Shown in pieces: positions 1 through 6,379 of a stretch of DNA of 8,085 nucleotides. Under the pieces are notes generated by a model, which did no database searches, had not been told where the DNA came from, and saw nothing but the letters and a program-made list of their open reading frames with translations. The stretch is from Lentisphaerota bacterium (lineage in GTDB: Bacteria; Verrucomicrobiota; Lentisphaeria; Oligosphaerales; Oligosphaeraceae): assembly GCA_012800625.1 (NCBI GenBank), contig JAAZIY010000216.1, positions 1 through 8,085 of the forward strand, given 5' to 3'. The stretch's first letter is position 1. Each line of letters opens with the position of its first letter. The translations under genes and the position numbers were made by a program.

Positions 1-13
1 GCCCCTTCGGGGC
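1..13. other. Short GC hairpin at the left edge
   Basis: GCCCC-TTC-GGGGC can fold into a 5-bp stem. It lies at the window edge, so the stem may continue outside. No T-run follows on the plus strand, so it does not read as a complete intrinsic terminator. It could be part of a terminator or repeat whose other half is not visible. Confidence 0.35.
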
Positions 14-160
14 ACCATGTGACAGACTCTTAAGAAAAAATTGAAATTTCAGCAAAACTTGCGTTTTTCATGCCATTCACCGAATTTTTCTGTTTTATTG
101 AGACGAAAACAGGTTGTTTGAAATCTTGCAATTGCAGTTTACCTGCTTAATCTGCTTCCT

Positions 161-194
161 CTTTTTTGTGCCTTTTGTGCCTTTTTGTGGTTAA
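161..194 (-). repeat. A-rich variant of the intergenic repeat (array A)
   Basis: Read on the minus strand this is AACCACAAAAAGG, then CACAAAAGG, then CACAAAAAAG: three tandem units of 9-10 nt built on CAC-A(n)-AG. It lies about 20 bp beyond the lacI-type stop codon. The unit resembles the CAC(G/T)AAG decamers found in every other gap of the window, but with A in place of G/T, slightly variable length, and the opposite orientation. The rest of the 213-bp stretch to the left edge is AT-rich. It shows a 10-bp palindrome TGCAATTGCA (127-136) and no convincing gene or terminator. Confidence 0.6.
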
Positions 195-213
195 TGGGCT
201 TTTTGGGTAGGCT

Positions 214-1353
214 CTAGGTTGTTGCTGTCATTTGTCTGAAGCGTGCGGCAGGCTTAGATTCTGTTGTTTGCATTTTTATGGGGAAGACGAATGATTTTCT
301 TTCGACGTAGTCGAAGTCCCGACAGATGTCGCCGCTGATTTTTTTCTGTTTAAGGATTGCCTGTATGGCCATTTCGGCGTAGTTTTGTATGTGCGAGTTA
401 AAAGTGCTTAATGGCACGCGGCAGCATTCTGAGGGTTCATCATTTCCCCAGCCCAGCACGGCGATATCCTCGGGCACGGCGAAGCCTCTTTCGCAGAGTT
501 CGGTGATGAGGCCGGCGGCCACGCCGTCATTGCCAATAAAGATGCTGCGGAAATGGTGTTTTTGGCGTATTTTCAGCACTCGTTCCGCCAGTCTGCGTCC
601 TTCCTTGTAGCGGTTGCCTTCATGTTCGATGCGGAAGATAAGCTCTTCGCTGTCCAAGATGTCCGGCACCAGCTCTATTTCCTTGCCGTTCCAGCGCACG
701 GTGGCCACCGGCCCTAGGCCGCAGGCCTTCATCTTGCCCAGGATTTTGGGGACGAATTCGCTGGAGTTGGCCCCCATGCGCAAAATGCCCTCCCGCAGAC
801 CGCCATCCGCCGGACGCGGAAAGACGTAGTCGGTGACATACATGCGCATGTGTTTGAGCAGCAGCTTGCAGCTCTCATAGTCGGCCAGCCAGGCGTCAAC
901 CCGCCGCGCGGCCTCCGCAGTGCTGCGGTCCATGCCGCTGACGGAGTTGATTGGGCAAGGCTCGTTGTAGGGTCCGAAGAGGATGACGTCCTCCACCCGG
1001 AGACCGCGCAGGGTGCTCAATGCCTTGGCCAAAGCCGCGCTGTGATAGCCCAAAACCAGATATTCGCGACCCTGGGAGGCCAAGGTGTCCATGGCGTAGC
1101 GAATGGCAGGCAATGATTTTTCAAAACCAGAACGATGAGAGAAAACTATGCCTACCGGCGGGGTGGCGCCAACCGCGCGCAGACGCCGCGCCGACAAGTC
1201 CGGAACATAGCCGTGCTTGCGCGCAAAGGCGCGGATCAATTCGGCGTTCTCGGCGCGAATGCAGTAGCGAGGGTCGTTCTCGCGACCGGCAAGACACACC
1301 GATACCGTGGTGGTGGAAAAATTCAGGGCGCGGGCTATCTCTTTAATCGTCAT
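214..1353 (-). CDS. LacI-family transcriptional regulator
   Basis: A DNA-binding regulator of the LacI/GalR family, 379 residues, slightly longer than the usual 330-350. Residues 2-22 form the N-terminal helix-turn-helix (TIKEIARAL, then STTTVSVCLAGR), and SARRLRA at 54-60 fits the hinge helix that contacts the operator minor groove. Residues 66-360 form the periplasmic-binding-protein-like effector domain. The family signature near its end is clear: FIGNDGVAAG at 272-281, then VPEDIAVLGWGNDE at 293-306. The middle of this domain (about 125-245) is divergent, so the ligand cannot be guessed. The ATG at 1353 was chosen because GAGG lies 7 nt upstream; an in-frame TTG two codons earlier would sit almost on that site. 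It has its own promoter and a candidate operator, so autoregulation is plausible. No sugar transport or catabolic gene is next to it here, so the regulon is unknown. Family call sure, specificity unknown. Confidence 0.93.
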   Translation of the reverse strand: MTIKEIARALNFSTTTVSVCLAGRENDPRYCIRAENAELIRAFARKHGYVPDLSARRLRAVGATPPVGIVFSHRSGFEKSLPAIRYAMDTLASQGREYLVLGYHSAALAKALSTLRGLRVEDVILFGPYNEPCPINSVSGMDRSTAEAARRVDAWLADYESCKLLLKHMRMYVTDYVFPRPADGGLREGILRMGANSSEFVPKILGKMKACGLGPVATVRWNGKEIELVPDILDSEELIFRIEHEGNRYKEGRRLAERVLKIRQKHHFRSIFIGNDGVAAGLITELCERGFAVPEDIAVLGWGNDEPSECCRVPLSTFNSHIQNYAEMAIQAILKQKKISGDICRDFDYVERKSFVFPIKMQTTESKPAARFRQMTATT

Positions 1354-1360
1354 TTGCAAA

Positions 1361-1364
1361 CCTC
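1361..1364 (-). promoter_or_regulatory. Ribosome binding site of the LacI-family gene
   Basis: GAGG on the minus strand, 7 nt before the ATG at 1353. This spacing favours that ATG over the TTG at 1359, which would leave only one or two bases. Confidence 0.65.
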
Positions 1365-1378
1365 ATTCTGTAACGATA

Positions 1379-1407
1379 AAGATAATCCTTGAAAGCCTGC
1401 TTGTCAA
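1379..1407 (-). promoter_or_regulatory. Sigma70-type promoter of the LacI-family gene
   Basis: On the minus strand a perfect -35 hexamer TTGACA (1407-1402) is separated by exactly 17 bp from TATCTT (1384-1379), which matches four of six -10 consensus bases. The predicted start of transcription near 1372 gives a leader of about 20 nt containing the GAGG site. Position, spacing and orientation all agree. Confidence 0.6.
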
Positions 1408-1408
1408 G
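1388..1408. promoter_or_regulatory. Inverted repeat overlapping the -35, candidate operator
   Basis: CTTGA and TCAAG arms enclose 11 bp. The inner bases extend the symmetry (AAGC against GCTTG, with one base offset). The element covers the -35 hexamer and most of the spacer of the promoter above. LacI-family proteins bind roughly 14-20 bp palindromes and often repress their own genes. The site fits by position, but has no CG centre as classical LacI/PurR operators do. Confidence 0.35.
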
Positions 1409-1480
1409 TTTGCGTGCTACATTTTTTTGTTGTTTTGCCCGGCTCGCTACTTCCGCTAAACCCGGTGTTTCTGCCCTTTT

Positions 1481-1540
1481 GGACACGAAGACACACTAAG
1501 ACACACTAAGACCCACTAAAATACACTAAGACACACTAAG
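1481..1540 (+). repeat. Intergenic decamer array B, six units
   Basis: Six head-to-tail 10-bp units without a gap: GGACACGAAG, ACACACTAAG, ACACACTAAG, ACCCACTAAA, ATACACTAAG, ACACACTAAG. This is the longest and most regular array of the window. It fills the gap between the rarA stop (1581) and the promoter of the LacI-family gene, so it lies in the rarA 3' untranslated region. TTTT precedes it, and TCGTCTTTTGGCGCC follows. Confidence 0.93.
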
Positions 1541-1580
1541 TCGTCTTTTGGCGCCGACCATAAGGCAAGAAATCAAGGGA

Positions 1581-3797
1581 TTAGACATGGTCTGCTGTCT
1601 TGATGGCGATGACGATGGCGGCCTGGGTTTTCCAGGTTAGGCTTTTACCCAGGGGCAGGCTCTGCTGCAGTCTTAGCAGATCGGAGTCCTCGAGGCCGGC
1701 TTTTTTGAGGCGCGAGGCATAGCTTTTGGGCTGCGGGTCGAACCAGCGTTGCACTTGCTCGGGAAGCAAGAGCTGCTCGCGTCGCCAGGTCTCCAGCTGT
1801 ATCTCCACTTTGAAGCCGGCCTGGCGCAGCTCGTCTTGCAGGGTGTTTTCATCCCAGGCGAGCAGGGGTTCGCTGCGGTCCTGGTATACTTGTTCTTCGG
1901 CCAGGCGCAGGCGTTCGAGCCAGTCCGAGGGCGGCAGCTTCAGGAGCTGATGCAGGCGCTGGCCGTGGCGCGGAATATTTTCCAGCAGGCAGAGGCGCCC
2001 GTTTTCGAGCAGCAGCTGCTGGCAGCTTTGGTAGAAGGGTTGGCGTACGGGCAGTTCGGCGAGGATATTGCGTCCCAGTATGCGGTCAAAGGCCTGCGGG
2101 GCCTCCGGCTGTTTGGCGAGCAGCTCGGGCACTTGCAGCGGCTTACCCAGCAAGAGCTGCGGTCGGCGCAGCGGGGGCAGGTTCATGGCCTGCTCCTGTA
2201 TGCTCTCCAGGGAGCGCTGGTCCGGCAGCAGTGCCCAGAGGCCGCCTTCAGGGGTCTGGCGCAGTGCCTCCCAGAGGAATACGGGTTGTTTGGCGCTGAG
2301 GTCGAGCACCAGGAAATGGCGCTGCAGGGCGGCTTTTTGCATAAGTGCCTGCTGTTGTTTGCCCAGCTGGCCGCTGTAATCGCCCAGTGCGCGGCTCAGC
2401 CAGCGCTGGCTTTGCTGGTCCGGCGGGCTGAAGCTGAGCAGTTCCGGCGGCGGGTCCTGGTTTTCCTGCAGTGCGGCCAATTGCAGTTCACGTCTGCGCT
2501 GCAGCTCCTCGGCCAGGCCGGCCTCGTAGCCCAGTTCGCCGGCCTGATAGAAGAGCTTGCCCTGCAGGCTGGCGGGCAGGTATTGCTGCGCCACCCAGTG
2601 TTCGCGGTAGGCATGCGGGTACTTGTAGCCCTGGCCGTGGCCGAAGCCCTCTTTGTCCCGGCTGCTGTCGCGCAAGTGGTTGGGCACCTCGGCCTGGCGT
2701 TCCTGCCCGACCAGTTTCAAGGCGTCAAAAAAGCCCATGACGGAGTTGGACTTGGGGGCGGTGGCGCAGTAGAGGGCGGCCTGTGCCAGGGGGTAGTGTC
2801 CTTCGGGCAGGCCGATGCGGTCAAAGGCCTGGGCGGCAGACATGACCTGGGGCAGGGCCTGGGGGTCAGCCAGGCCTATGTCTTCGCTGGCAAAGATAAT
2901 CATGCGCCTGAAGATAAAACGCGGGTCTTCGCCGGCGTAGACCATCTTGGCCAGCCAGTAGAGCGCGGCGTCCGGGTCTGAGCCGCGCATGGACTTGATA
3001 AAGGCGCTGATGCTGTCGAAGTGATAGTCGCCCTCGCGGTCGTAAAGCAGGGCGCGCTTCTGGATGGACTCCTCGGCCACTGCCAGGCTGATGAGGATGG
3101 TGCCGTTTTGCTCCGGCGCTGTGGTTTCGACGGCCAGCTCGAGGGCGTTGAGCGCCGCCCGGGCGTCGCCGTTGGCGACATTGGCCAGGTGTTTCAGGGC
3201 CGCGTCATGCAGCTTGACAGGGAGCTTGCCGTAACCGCGCTCCTTGTCCTGCAAGGCCTGGAGTATGATCTGCTCGGTCTCGGCATCCTGCAAGGCTTTG
3301 AGCTGAAAGACGCGGCTGCGGCTCAGCAAAGCCTTGTTGACGGTGAAATAGGGGTTTTCGGTGGTGGCGCCAATAAGGATGACGGTGCCGTTTTCGACCC
3401 AGGGCAGCAGGGCGTCCTGCTGGGACTTGTTCCAGCGGTGCACCTCGTCAATGAATAATATGCTGCGCTGCTGGTAGTCGCGGGCGCGCTGCTGGGCGGC
3501 GTCTATGGTCTGGCGCAGGTCGGCGATGCCGGCCATGACGGCGTTGAGCGTGACAAAATGACTCTGGCTGCTGTTGGCAATAACACTGGCCAAGGTGGTC
3601 TTGCCGGTGCCGGGCGGCCCGTAAAAAATAAGCGAGGAGAGCTGGTCGGCCTGTATGGCGCGGCGCAAAAGACGCCCCGGAGCGAGTATGTGGGACTGGC
3701 CAATGTATTCTTCCAGACTGCGGGGACGCATGCGGGCAGCCAGAGGCTGGCTGCGGGATAACTGTCGTTGATGGGCATGCGCGAACAAATCAGACAT
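1581..3797 (-). CDS. rarA: Replication-associated recombination protein RarA with C-terminal methyltransferase-like extension
   Basis: AAA+ ATPase of the RarA/MgsA/WRNIP1 family, related to clamp-loader subunits and acting at stalled replication forks. Visible in the 738-residue protein: Walker A GPPGTGKT (60-67), Walker B with LFIDEVH (114-120), sensor 1 GATTEN (143-148), arginine-finger segment SRSR (159-162), then the family's helical tetramerisation part to about residue 430 (EDIGLADPQA, ALYCATAPKSNS, GYKYPHAY). Ordinary RarA ends near 430-450. Here about 300 more residues follow: a Q/R/E-rich, probably helical linker (about 430-490), then a Rossmann-like region from 494 recalling class I SAM-dependent methyltransferases (LVLDLSAK, FDRILGRN, LLLENGRLCLLENIPRHGQRL). 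Such RarA fusions are known in cyanobacteria and some other phyla. The glycine-rich SAM loop is not intact here. The ATG at 3797 begins the typical MSDLF N terminus, but no Shine-Dalgarno precedes it. The gene lies 199 bp after the ftsQ-like stop, across two repeat arrays and a hairpin. Confidence 0.95.
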   Translation of the reverse strand: MSDLFAHAHQRQLSRSQPLAARMRPRSLEEYIGQSHILAPGRLLRRAIQADQLSSLIFYGPPGTGKTTLASVIANSSQSHFVTLNAVMAGIADLRQTIDAAQQRARDYQQRSILFIDEVHRWNKSQQDALLPWVENGTVILIGATTENPYFTVNKALLSRSRVFQLKALQDAETEQIILQALQDKERGYGKLPVKLHDAALKHLANVANGDARAALNALELAVETTAPEQNGTILISLAVAEESIQKRALLYDREGDYHFDSISAFIKSMRGSDPDAALYWLAKMVYAGEDPRFIFRRMIIFASEDIGLADPQALPQVMSAAQAFDRIGLPEGHYPLAQAALYCATAPKSNSVMGFFDALKLVGQERQAEVPNHLRDSSRDKEGFGHGQGYKYPHAYREHWVAQQYLPASLQGKLFYQAGELGYEAGLAEELQRRRELQLAALQENQDPPPELLSFSPPDQQSQRWLSRALGDYSGQLGKQQQALMQKAALQRHFLVLDLSAKQPVFLWEALRQTPEGGLWALLPDQRSLESIQEQAMNLPPLRRPQLLLGKPLQVPELLAKQPEAPQAFDRILGRNILAELPVRQPFYQSCQQLLLENGRLCLLENIPRHGQRLHQLLKLPPSDWLERLRLAEEQVYQDRSEPLLAWDENTLQDELRQAGFKVEIQLETWRREQLLLPEQVQRWFDPQPKSYASRLKKAGLEDSDLLRLQQSLPLGKSLTWKTQAAIVIAIKTADHV

Positions 3798-3804
3798 GGT
3801 TTTC

Positions 3805-3814
3805 TAGCGCGCTA
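3805..3814. promoter_or_regulatory. Perfect 10-bp palindrome just upstream of rarA
   Basis: TAGCGCGCTA reads the same on both strands and ends 7 bp before the rarA start codon, where a ribosome binding site would be expected. It could bind a dimeric regulator or form a small RNA stem. A single palindrome of this size can also be chance. Confidence 0.3.
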
Positions 3815-3833
3815 AAGGGAGGGGGAAGGGGGA

Positions 3834-3873
3834 GGACACGAAGAGACACGAAGAGACACGAAAGAACACTAAG
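3834..3873 (+). repeat. Intergenic decamer array C, four units
   Basis: GGACACGAAG, AGACACGAAG, AGACACGAAA, GAACACTAAG in tandem. The array follows a purine tract (3814-3833) with runs of three, five and five G. It lies in the rarA 5' region, and the left arm of a strong hairpin follows immediately. Confidence 0.93.
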
Positions 3874-3908
3874 GGGCTGCCCGGCGCCCTACGGGCGCCA
3901 AGCAGCCC
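3874..3908. other. Large GC-rich hairpin between arrays C and D
   Basis: Arms of 16 nt (3874-3889 and 3893-3908) pair around a TAC loop with 14 of 16 positions matched; the two mismatches lie together in mid-stem. The inner stem carries GGCGCC. A T-rich stretch TTTTCTTT follows on the plus strand (3911-3918), but both neighbouring genes are read from the minus strand. There the hairpin is followed by CTTAGTGTTC and has no U-tract. It is therefore more likely a repeat-associated palindrome, or a barrier or processing site, than a terminator for ftsQ. Confidence 0.75.
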
Positions 3909-3953
3909 AGTTTTCTTTCATGGGCTCGTTTCTACTTGGCCAGGGAAGGGGGA

Positions 3954-3993
3954 GGACACGAAGAGACACGAAGGAACACTAAGTCACACTAAG
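3954..3993 (+). repeat. Intergenic decamer array D, four units
   Basis: GGACACGAAG, AGACACGAAG, GAACACTAAG, TCACACTAAG in tandem after the purine tract GGGAAGGGGGA. Only three bases separate the last unit from the ftsQ-like stop codon, so this is the immediate 3' untranslated region of that gene. Confidence 0.93.
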
Positions 3994-3996
3994 GGG

Positions 3997-4842
3997 CTAG
4001 GGTCTTACCGGGATGTTTTTTTCGTAGCTGACATCGATGAAGCTGATGGTTTGACCGGACTGCTGGCGCAGACGTACGATCTGCTTGAGCCTTTCCAGGC
4101 CGGGGATAATCTGGTCCATCGAGAATATGACCTGGGCGCTTTGACGGAAAACGCTTTTTTGGTTGAGTCTTAGCGCCAGCTGGTTTTCATTGTAGTTGAT
4201 TTGCACGAGGAAGACATCGTAGTTGTTGCCTTCAGGCCTGGTGGCGAGCTGATTGAGCAGGTGCAGCACCGCCAACAGGCTGGGATTGTCGGTGCGCTCA
4301 CCGATCTTAAGGTTTTGGGTATGCGGTATGTGGTTGATAATGGGCAGGCGCCGGCTGCTGCCCAAGAGATTGCCCGGCAAAACATGGCCGTGGCGGTCCA
4401 GACACATGGGCGGCAGGATGCTGTGACTGGGAAAATGCAAAATTGCCACTGGACGGCGCTCGCCTAGGCGGATTTGCAGGCGGTCAGGAAAGATGCGCCG
4501 CACTTCAACCTCGGCAAGCATGGGTTCGAGCATGAGCCGTTGACGTATGTCGTGCAGCGGAAGCCTGGGCAGCGTGTGCCGTCCAGGCTCTATACCCATC
4601 TCGCTGAGCATGGTCTGCACGCGCAGGCGTGAATAATTCTCGCTTTCAATGACGTCAATTTGCCTGAGCTGAAAGTAGGGATTGTCGAAATAGAGGCGCC
4701 GGCGGCTGAAGCAGAAGGCGGCCAGCAAAAGCGCGAGGGCTAAAAGCAGAGGGATGACTTTTAGCAAGAATAGCCCCAGGGAGCGCAGGGCGCCGCCGGG
4801 GGTCTCCGCATCCACATTGAGTCGCTTGCCGCTTCTTGCCAT
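3997..4842 (-). CDS. ftsQ: FtsQ-type cell division protein with POTRA domain
   Basis: A bitopic membrane protein of 281 residues that fits FtsQ/DivIB, the division component that links early septal-ring proteins with the FtsB-FtsL and FtsW-FtsI synthesis machinery. Residues 1-20 are cytoplasmic. Residues 22-46 form one hydrophobic segment (FLLKVIPLLLALALLLAAF), followed by basic SRRR. A POTRA-like region spans about 55-137 (FQLRQIDVIES, EVEVRRIFPDRLQIRLGERRP), where FPDRLxIxLxERxP is the conserved end of FtsQ-type POTRA. An FtsQ domain of about 140-278 contains DRHGHVLP and closes with FIDVSYEKNIPVRP, like the usual end of FtsQ. The first ATG (4842) was chosen. A TTG at 4920 would add 26 residues, partly encoded by repeat DNA. 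No clear Shine-Dalgarno is seen. ftsQ normally sits in the dcw cluster with murC, ddl, ftsA and ftsZ; here its neighbours are rimO and rarA. A divergent paralogue is possible, but the fold call is fairly safe. Confidence 0.82.
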   Translation of the reverse strand: MARSGKRLNVDAETPGGALRSLGLFLLKVIPLLLALALLLAAFCFSRRRLYFDNPYFQLRQIDVIESENYSRLRVQTMLSEMGIEPGRHTLPRLPLHDIRQRLMLEPMLAEVEVRRIFPDRLQIRLGERRPVAILHFPSHSILPPMCLDRHGHVLPGNLLGSSRRLPIINHIPHTQNLKIGERTDNPSLLAVLHLLNQLATRPEGNNYDVFLVQINYNENQLALRLNQKSVFRQSAQVIFSMDQIIPGLERLKQIVRLRQQSGQTISFIDVSYEKNIPVRP

Positions 4843-4846
4843 GTCT

Positions 4847-4891
4847 AATGCCTGAATTACGTATGATAATGGTTTGTCTGAAAATGCCTGA
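4847..4891 (-). repeat. Pair of 9-bp direct repeats upstream of ftsQ
   Basis: TCAGGCATT on the minus strand occurs at 4855-4847 and 4891-4883, 36 bp apart, just before the chosen ftsQ start. It could be a pair of regulator sites or chance. Confidence 0.35.
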
Positions 4892-4901
4892 GCAGAGTTT
4901 T

Positions 4902-4921
4902 GGACACGAAGACACACCAAG
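4902..4921 (+). repeat. Intergenic decamer array E, two units
   Basis: GGACACGAAG and ACACACCAAG in tandem, preceded by TTTT and followed by TGGCGCCC. Its left flank and first unit match array B over TTTTGGACACGAAGACACAC. It lies between the rimO stop (4942) and the ftsQ-like start. Confidence 0.88.
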
Positions 4922-4941
4922 TGGCGCCCTTACTCGTCGTC

Positions 4942-6303
4942 TTATTTTTTTTCGCGTAGCAGTTTGCCGCGCAGGTGGTAGGGTGTGCAGGAGCGGATGC
5001 GCACGTTAACGAAGTCATAGCCCTGGATACAGTCTTCTTCCGGCTCGGTAAAATATATCAGCTGGTCCACCTCGGGGGCGTCCATGACGCTGCGTCCGTA
5101 GAACTCGTCCAGGTTGCTGGCCCCTTCGATGAGTATGCGCATGACTTGTCCTGAGAGGCGCTTATTGTTTTCGAGGGAGATGCGCTGCTGCTCTTTGAGC
5201 AGGATATGGTGCCTTTTTTTGGCGATGCTGCTTTTCACTGGTTTGTTCGGCAGCTGCAGGGCGGGGGTGCCTTTTTCCGGCGAGTAGACGAACGCGCCCA
5301 TTCTTTCGAAGCGTATGTCCTTGATGAAGGCGAGCAGTTCCTGGAAGTCCTGCTCGGTTTCGCCGGGGAAGCCTACCATGAAGGTGCTGCGCAGCGTGAT
5401 CTGCGGATATTTTTCGCGCAGCATTTGCAGCAAGGCCCGGGTCTGCGCGCTGCTCATGCCGCGGCGCATGTCGCTGAGTATGTGGTCGCTGATATGCTGC
5501 AAGGGCATGTCCAAGTAGGGTACCAGGTGTTTGCCATGCGCCATAAGCTCGAAAAGCTCCTCGTTCACGTGCAGCGGGTGCGTGTAGAGCAGGCGCAGCC
5601 AGAAGTCGCCGGGCAGCTCCTCGCAGCGCCGCAGCAGCGCGAGCAGGCTGTCGCCGCGCTCCTTGCCGTAGCTGGTGCTGTCCTGAGCCACGAAGTTGAT
5701 CTCTTTTACGCCCTGGGCGAGCAGCTGCTCGCACTCGGCAAGAATGGAGTCTTGTTCGCGGCTGCGCAGCTTGCCGCGTATGCCGGGTATGGCGCAAAAG
5801 GCGCAACGGTGATTGCAGCCCTCCGAAATTTTGATGTAGGCGTAAGGCTCCGGTGTCACGCAAATCCTTGGGGTTTCGTGGTTGTAGAGATAGCTGGGCA
5901 GGGCGGCGCTGGGCAGGGCAGGCTTTTGCGGCTCGCTGTAAAGAGCGGCAAGCTTGCTGTGGATGACGGGAACATCGTCCAGGCCAAGAAAGAGGTCCAC
6001 CGCCGGATAAAGACGGGCGCATTCCTGAGGGTCGCGCTGAGGCAGACAGCCGGAAACCAGGACCTTGCGGGTCGGCCCGCCTGCCTTCCAGGCCAGTGCC
6101 GCCTTGATGGCCTCCTCGGCCTCCTTGCGGGCGTCGCTGATAAAACTGCAAGTGTTGACCAGGGTGATGTCGGCCAGCTCGGGGTCCGTGGTCAGAACAA
6201 AGCCGTTGACTGCCAGGCTGCCGCACATGACCTCGGCGTCAACCAGGTTCTTGGCGCAACCCAGGGTGATCACCCGTACCGCTAAAGGAGAACTGTCAGA
6301 CAT
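4942..6303 (-). CDS. rimO: Ribosomal protein S12 methylthiotransferase RimO
   Basis: Radical-SAM methylthiotransferase that adds a methylthio group to a conserved aspartate of ribosomal protein S12. In the 453-residue protein the N-terminal MTTase domain has the three cysteines of the auxiliary iron-sulfur cluster: C16 in TLGCAKN, C52 in NTCSF, C86 in SGCLP. The radical-SAM cluster motif is C163-x3-C167-x2-C170 (CNHRCAFC). RimO rather than MiaB is indicated by GCAKNLVDAE, YLDMPLQHIS (264-273) and GRSVMDAPEVD (403-413). GFPGET is at 311-316, and a C-terminal TRAM region covers about 375-453. Length fits the family. The start is uncertain: the ATG at 6303 fits usual RimO length, an ATG at 6327 adds 8 residues, and a TTG at 6339 adds 12 and has GAGG 10 nt upstream. 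A TATTAT at 6313-6308 could be a -10 box, but no good -35 accompanies it. It diverges from zwf across 179 bp holding array F. Confidence 0.96.
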   Translation of the reverse strand: MSDSSPLAVRVITLGCAKNLVDAEVMCGSLAVNGFVLTTDPELADITLVNTCSFISDARKEAEEAIKAALAWKAGGPTRKVLVSGCLPQRDPQECARLYPAVDLFLGLDDVPVIHSKLAALYSEPQKPALPSAALPSYLYNHETPRICVTPEPYAYIKISEGCNHRCAFCAIPGIRGKLRSREQDSILAECEQLLAQGVKEINFVAQDSTSYGKERGDSLLALLRRCEELPGDFWLRLLYTHPLHVNEELFELMAHGKHLVPYLDMPLQHISDHILSDMRRGMSSAQTRALLQMLREKYPQITLRSTFMVGFPGETEQDFQELLAFIKDIRFERMGAFVYSPEKGTPALQLPNKPVKSSIAKKRHHILLKEQQRISLENNKRLSGQVMRILIEGASNLDEFYGRSVMDAPEVDQLIYFTEPEEDCIQGYDFVNVRIRSCTPYHLRGKLLREKK

Positions 6304-6379
6304 AGTCGTATCGATAATAGAGGACATTTGACAAATCAATAAGTTAATGCCTCAAAAGGCCTAAATCAAATCTAGAAAA

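Larger units (their letters stand above)
3823..3998 (+). repeat. Imperfect direct repeat of about 56 bp, 120-bp offset, flanking a hairpin
   Basis: The segment 3823-3878 matches 3943-3998 at a constant offset of 120 bp, with about six mismatches confined to the middle decamers. Each copy holds GGGAAGGGGGA, four decamer units and the closing AAGGGGCT. The right copy runs into the stop codon of the ftsQ-like gene. Between the copies lie the large hairpin (3874-3908) and about 34 bp of unrecognised DNA. Duplication of an array or insertion of a unit into an array would both give this arrangement. Confidence 0.8.

Noticed and set aside
51..66. Terminator GCAA-AAC-TTGC followed by GTTTTT
   Set aside because: A 4-bp stem is too weak, and no plus-strand gene ends before it in the window.
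1481..1540. CRISPR array
   Set aside because: Repeats are 10 bp with 3-nt variable parts. CRISPR repeats are about 23-47 bp with spacers of similar length, and no cas gene is present.
1749..2981. Long plus-strand open frame of 410 codons antisense to rarA
   Set aside because: Its product is low-complexity (A, G, Q, L, V) with no family features and lies fully opposite the well-conserved rarA. It is a shadow of a GC-rich coding frame.
3874..3918. Intrinsic terminator for ftsQ
   Set aside because: The T-rich stretch lies on the plus-strand side. For the minus-strand ftsQ transcript no U-tract follows the stem, and no plus-strand gene ends here.
4843..4920. Longer ftsQ form from a TTG at 4920
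   Set aside because: The added residues are translated from repeat array E, the start is not ATG, and no Shine-Dalgarno is present.
5206..6285. Plus-strand open frame of 359 codons antisense to rimO
   Set aside because: Same reasoning: complete overlap with conserved rimO and no recognisable motif.
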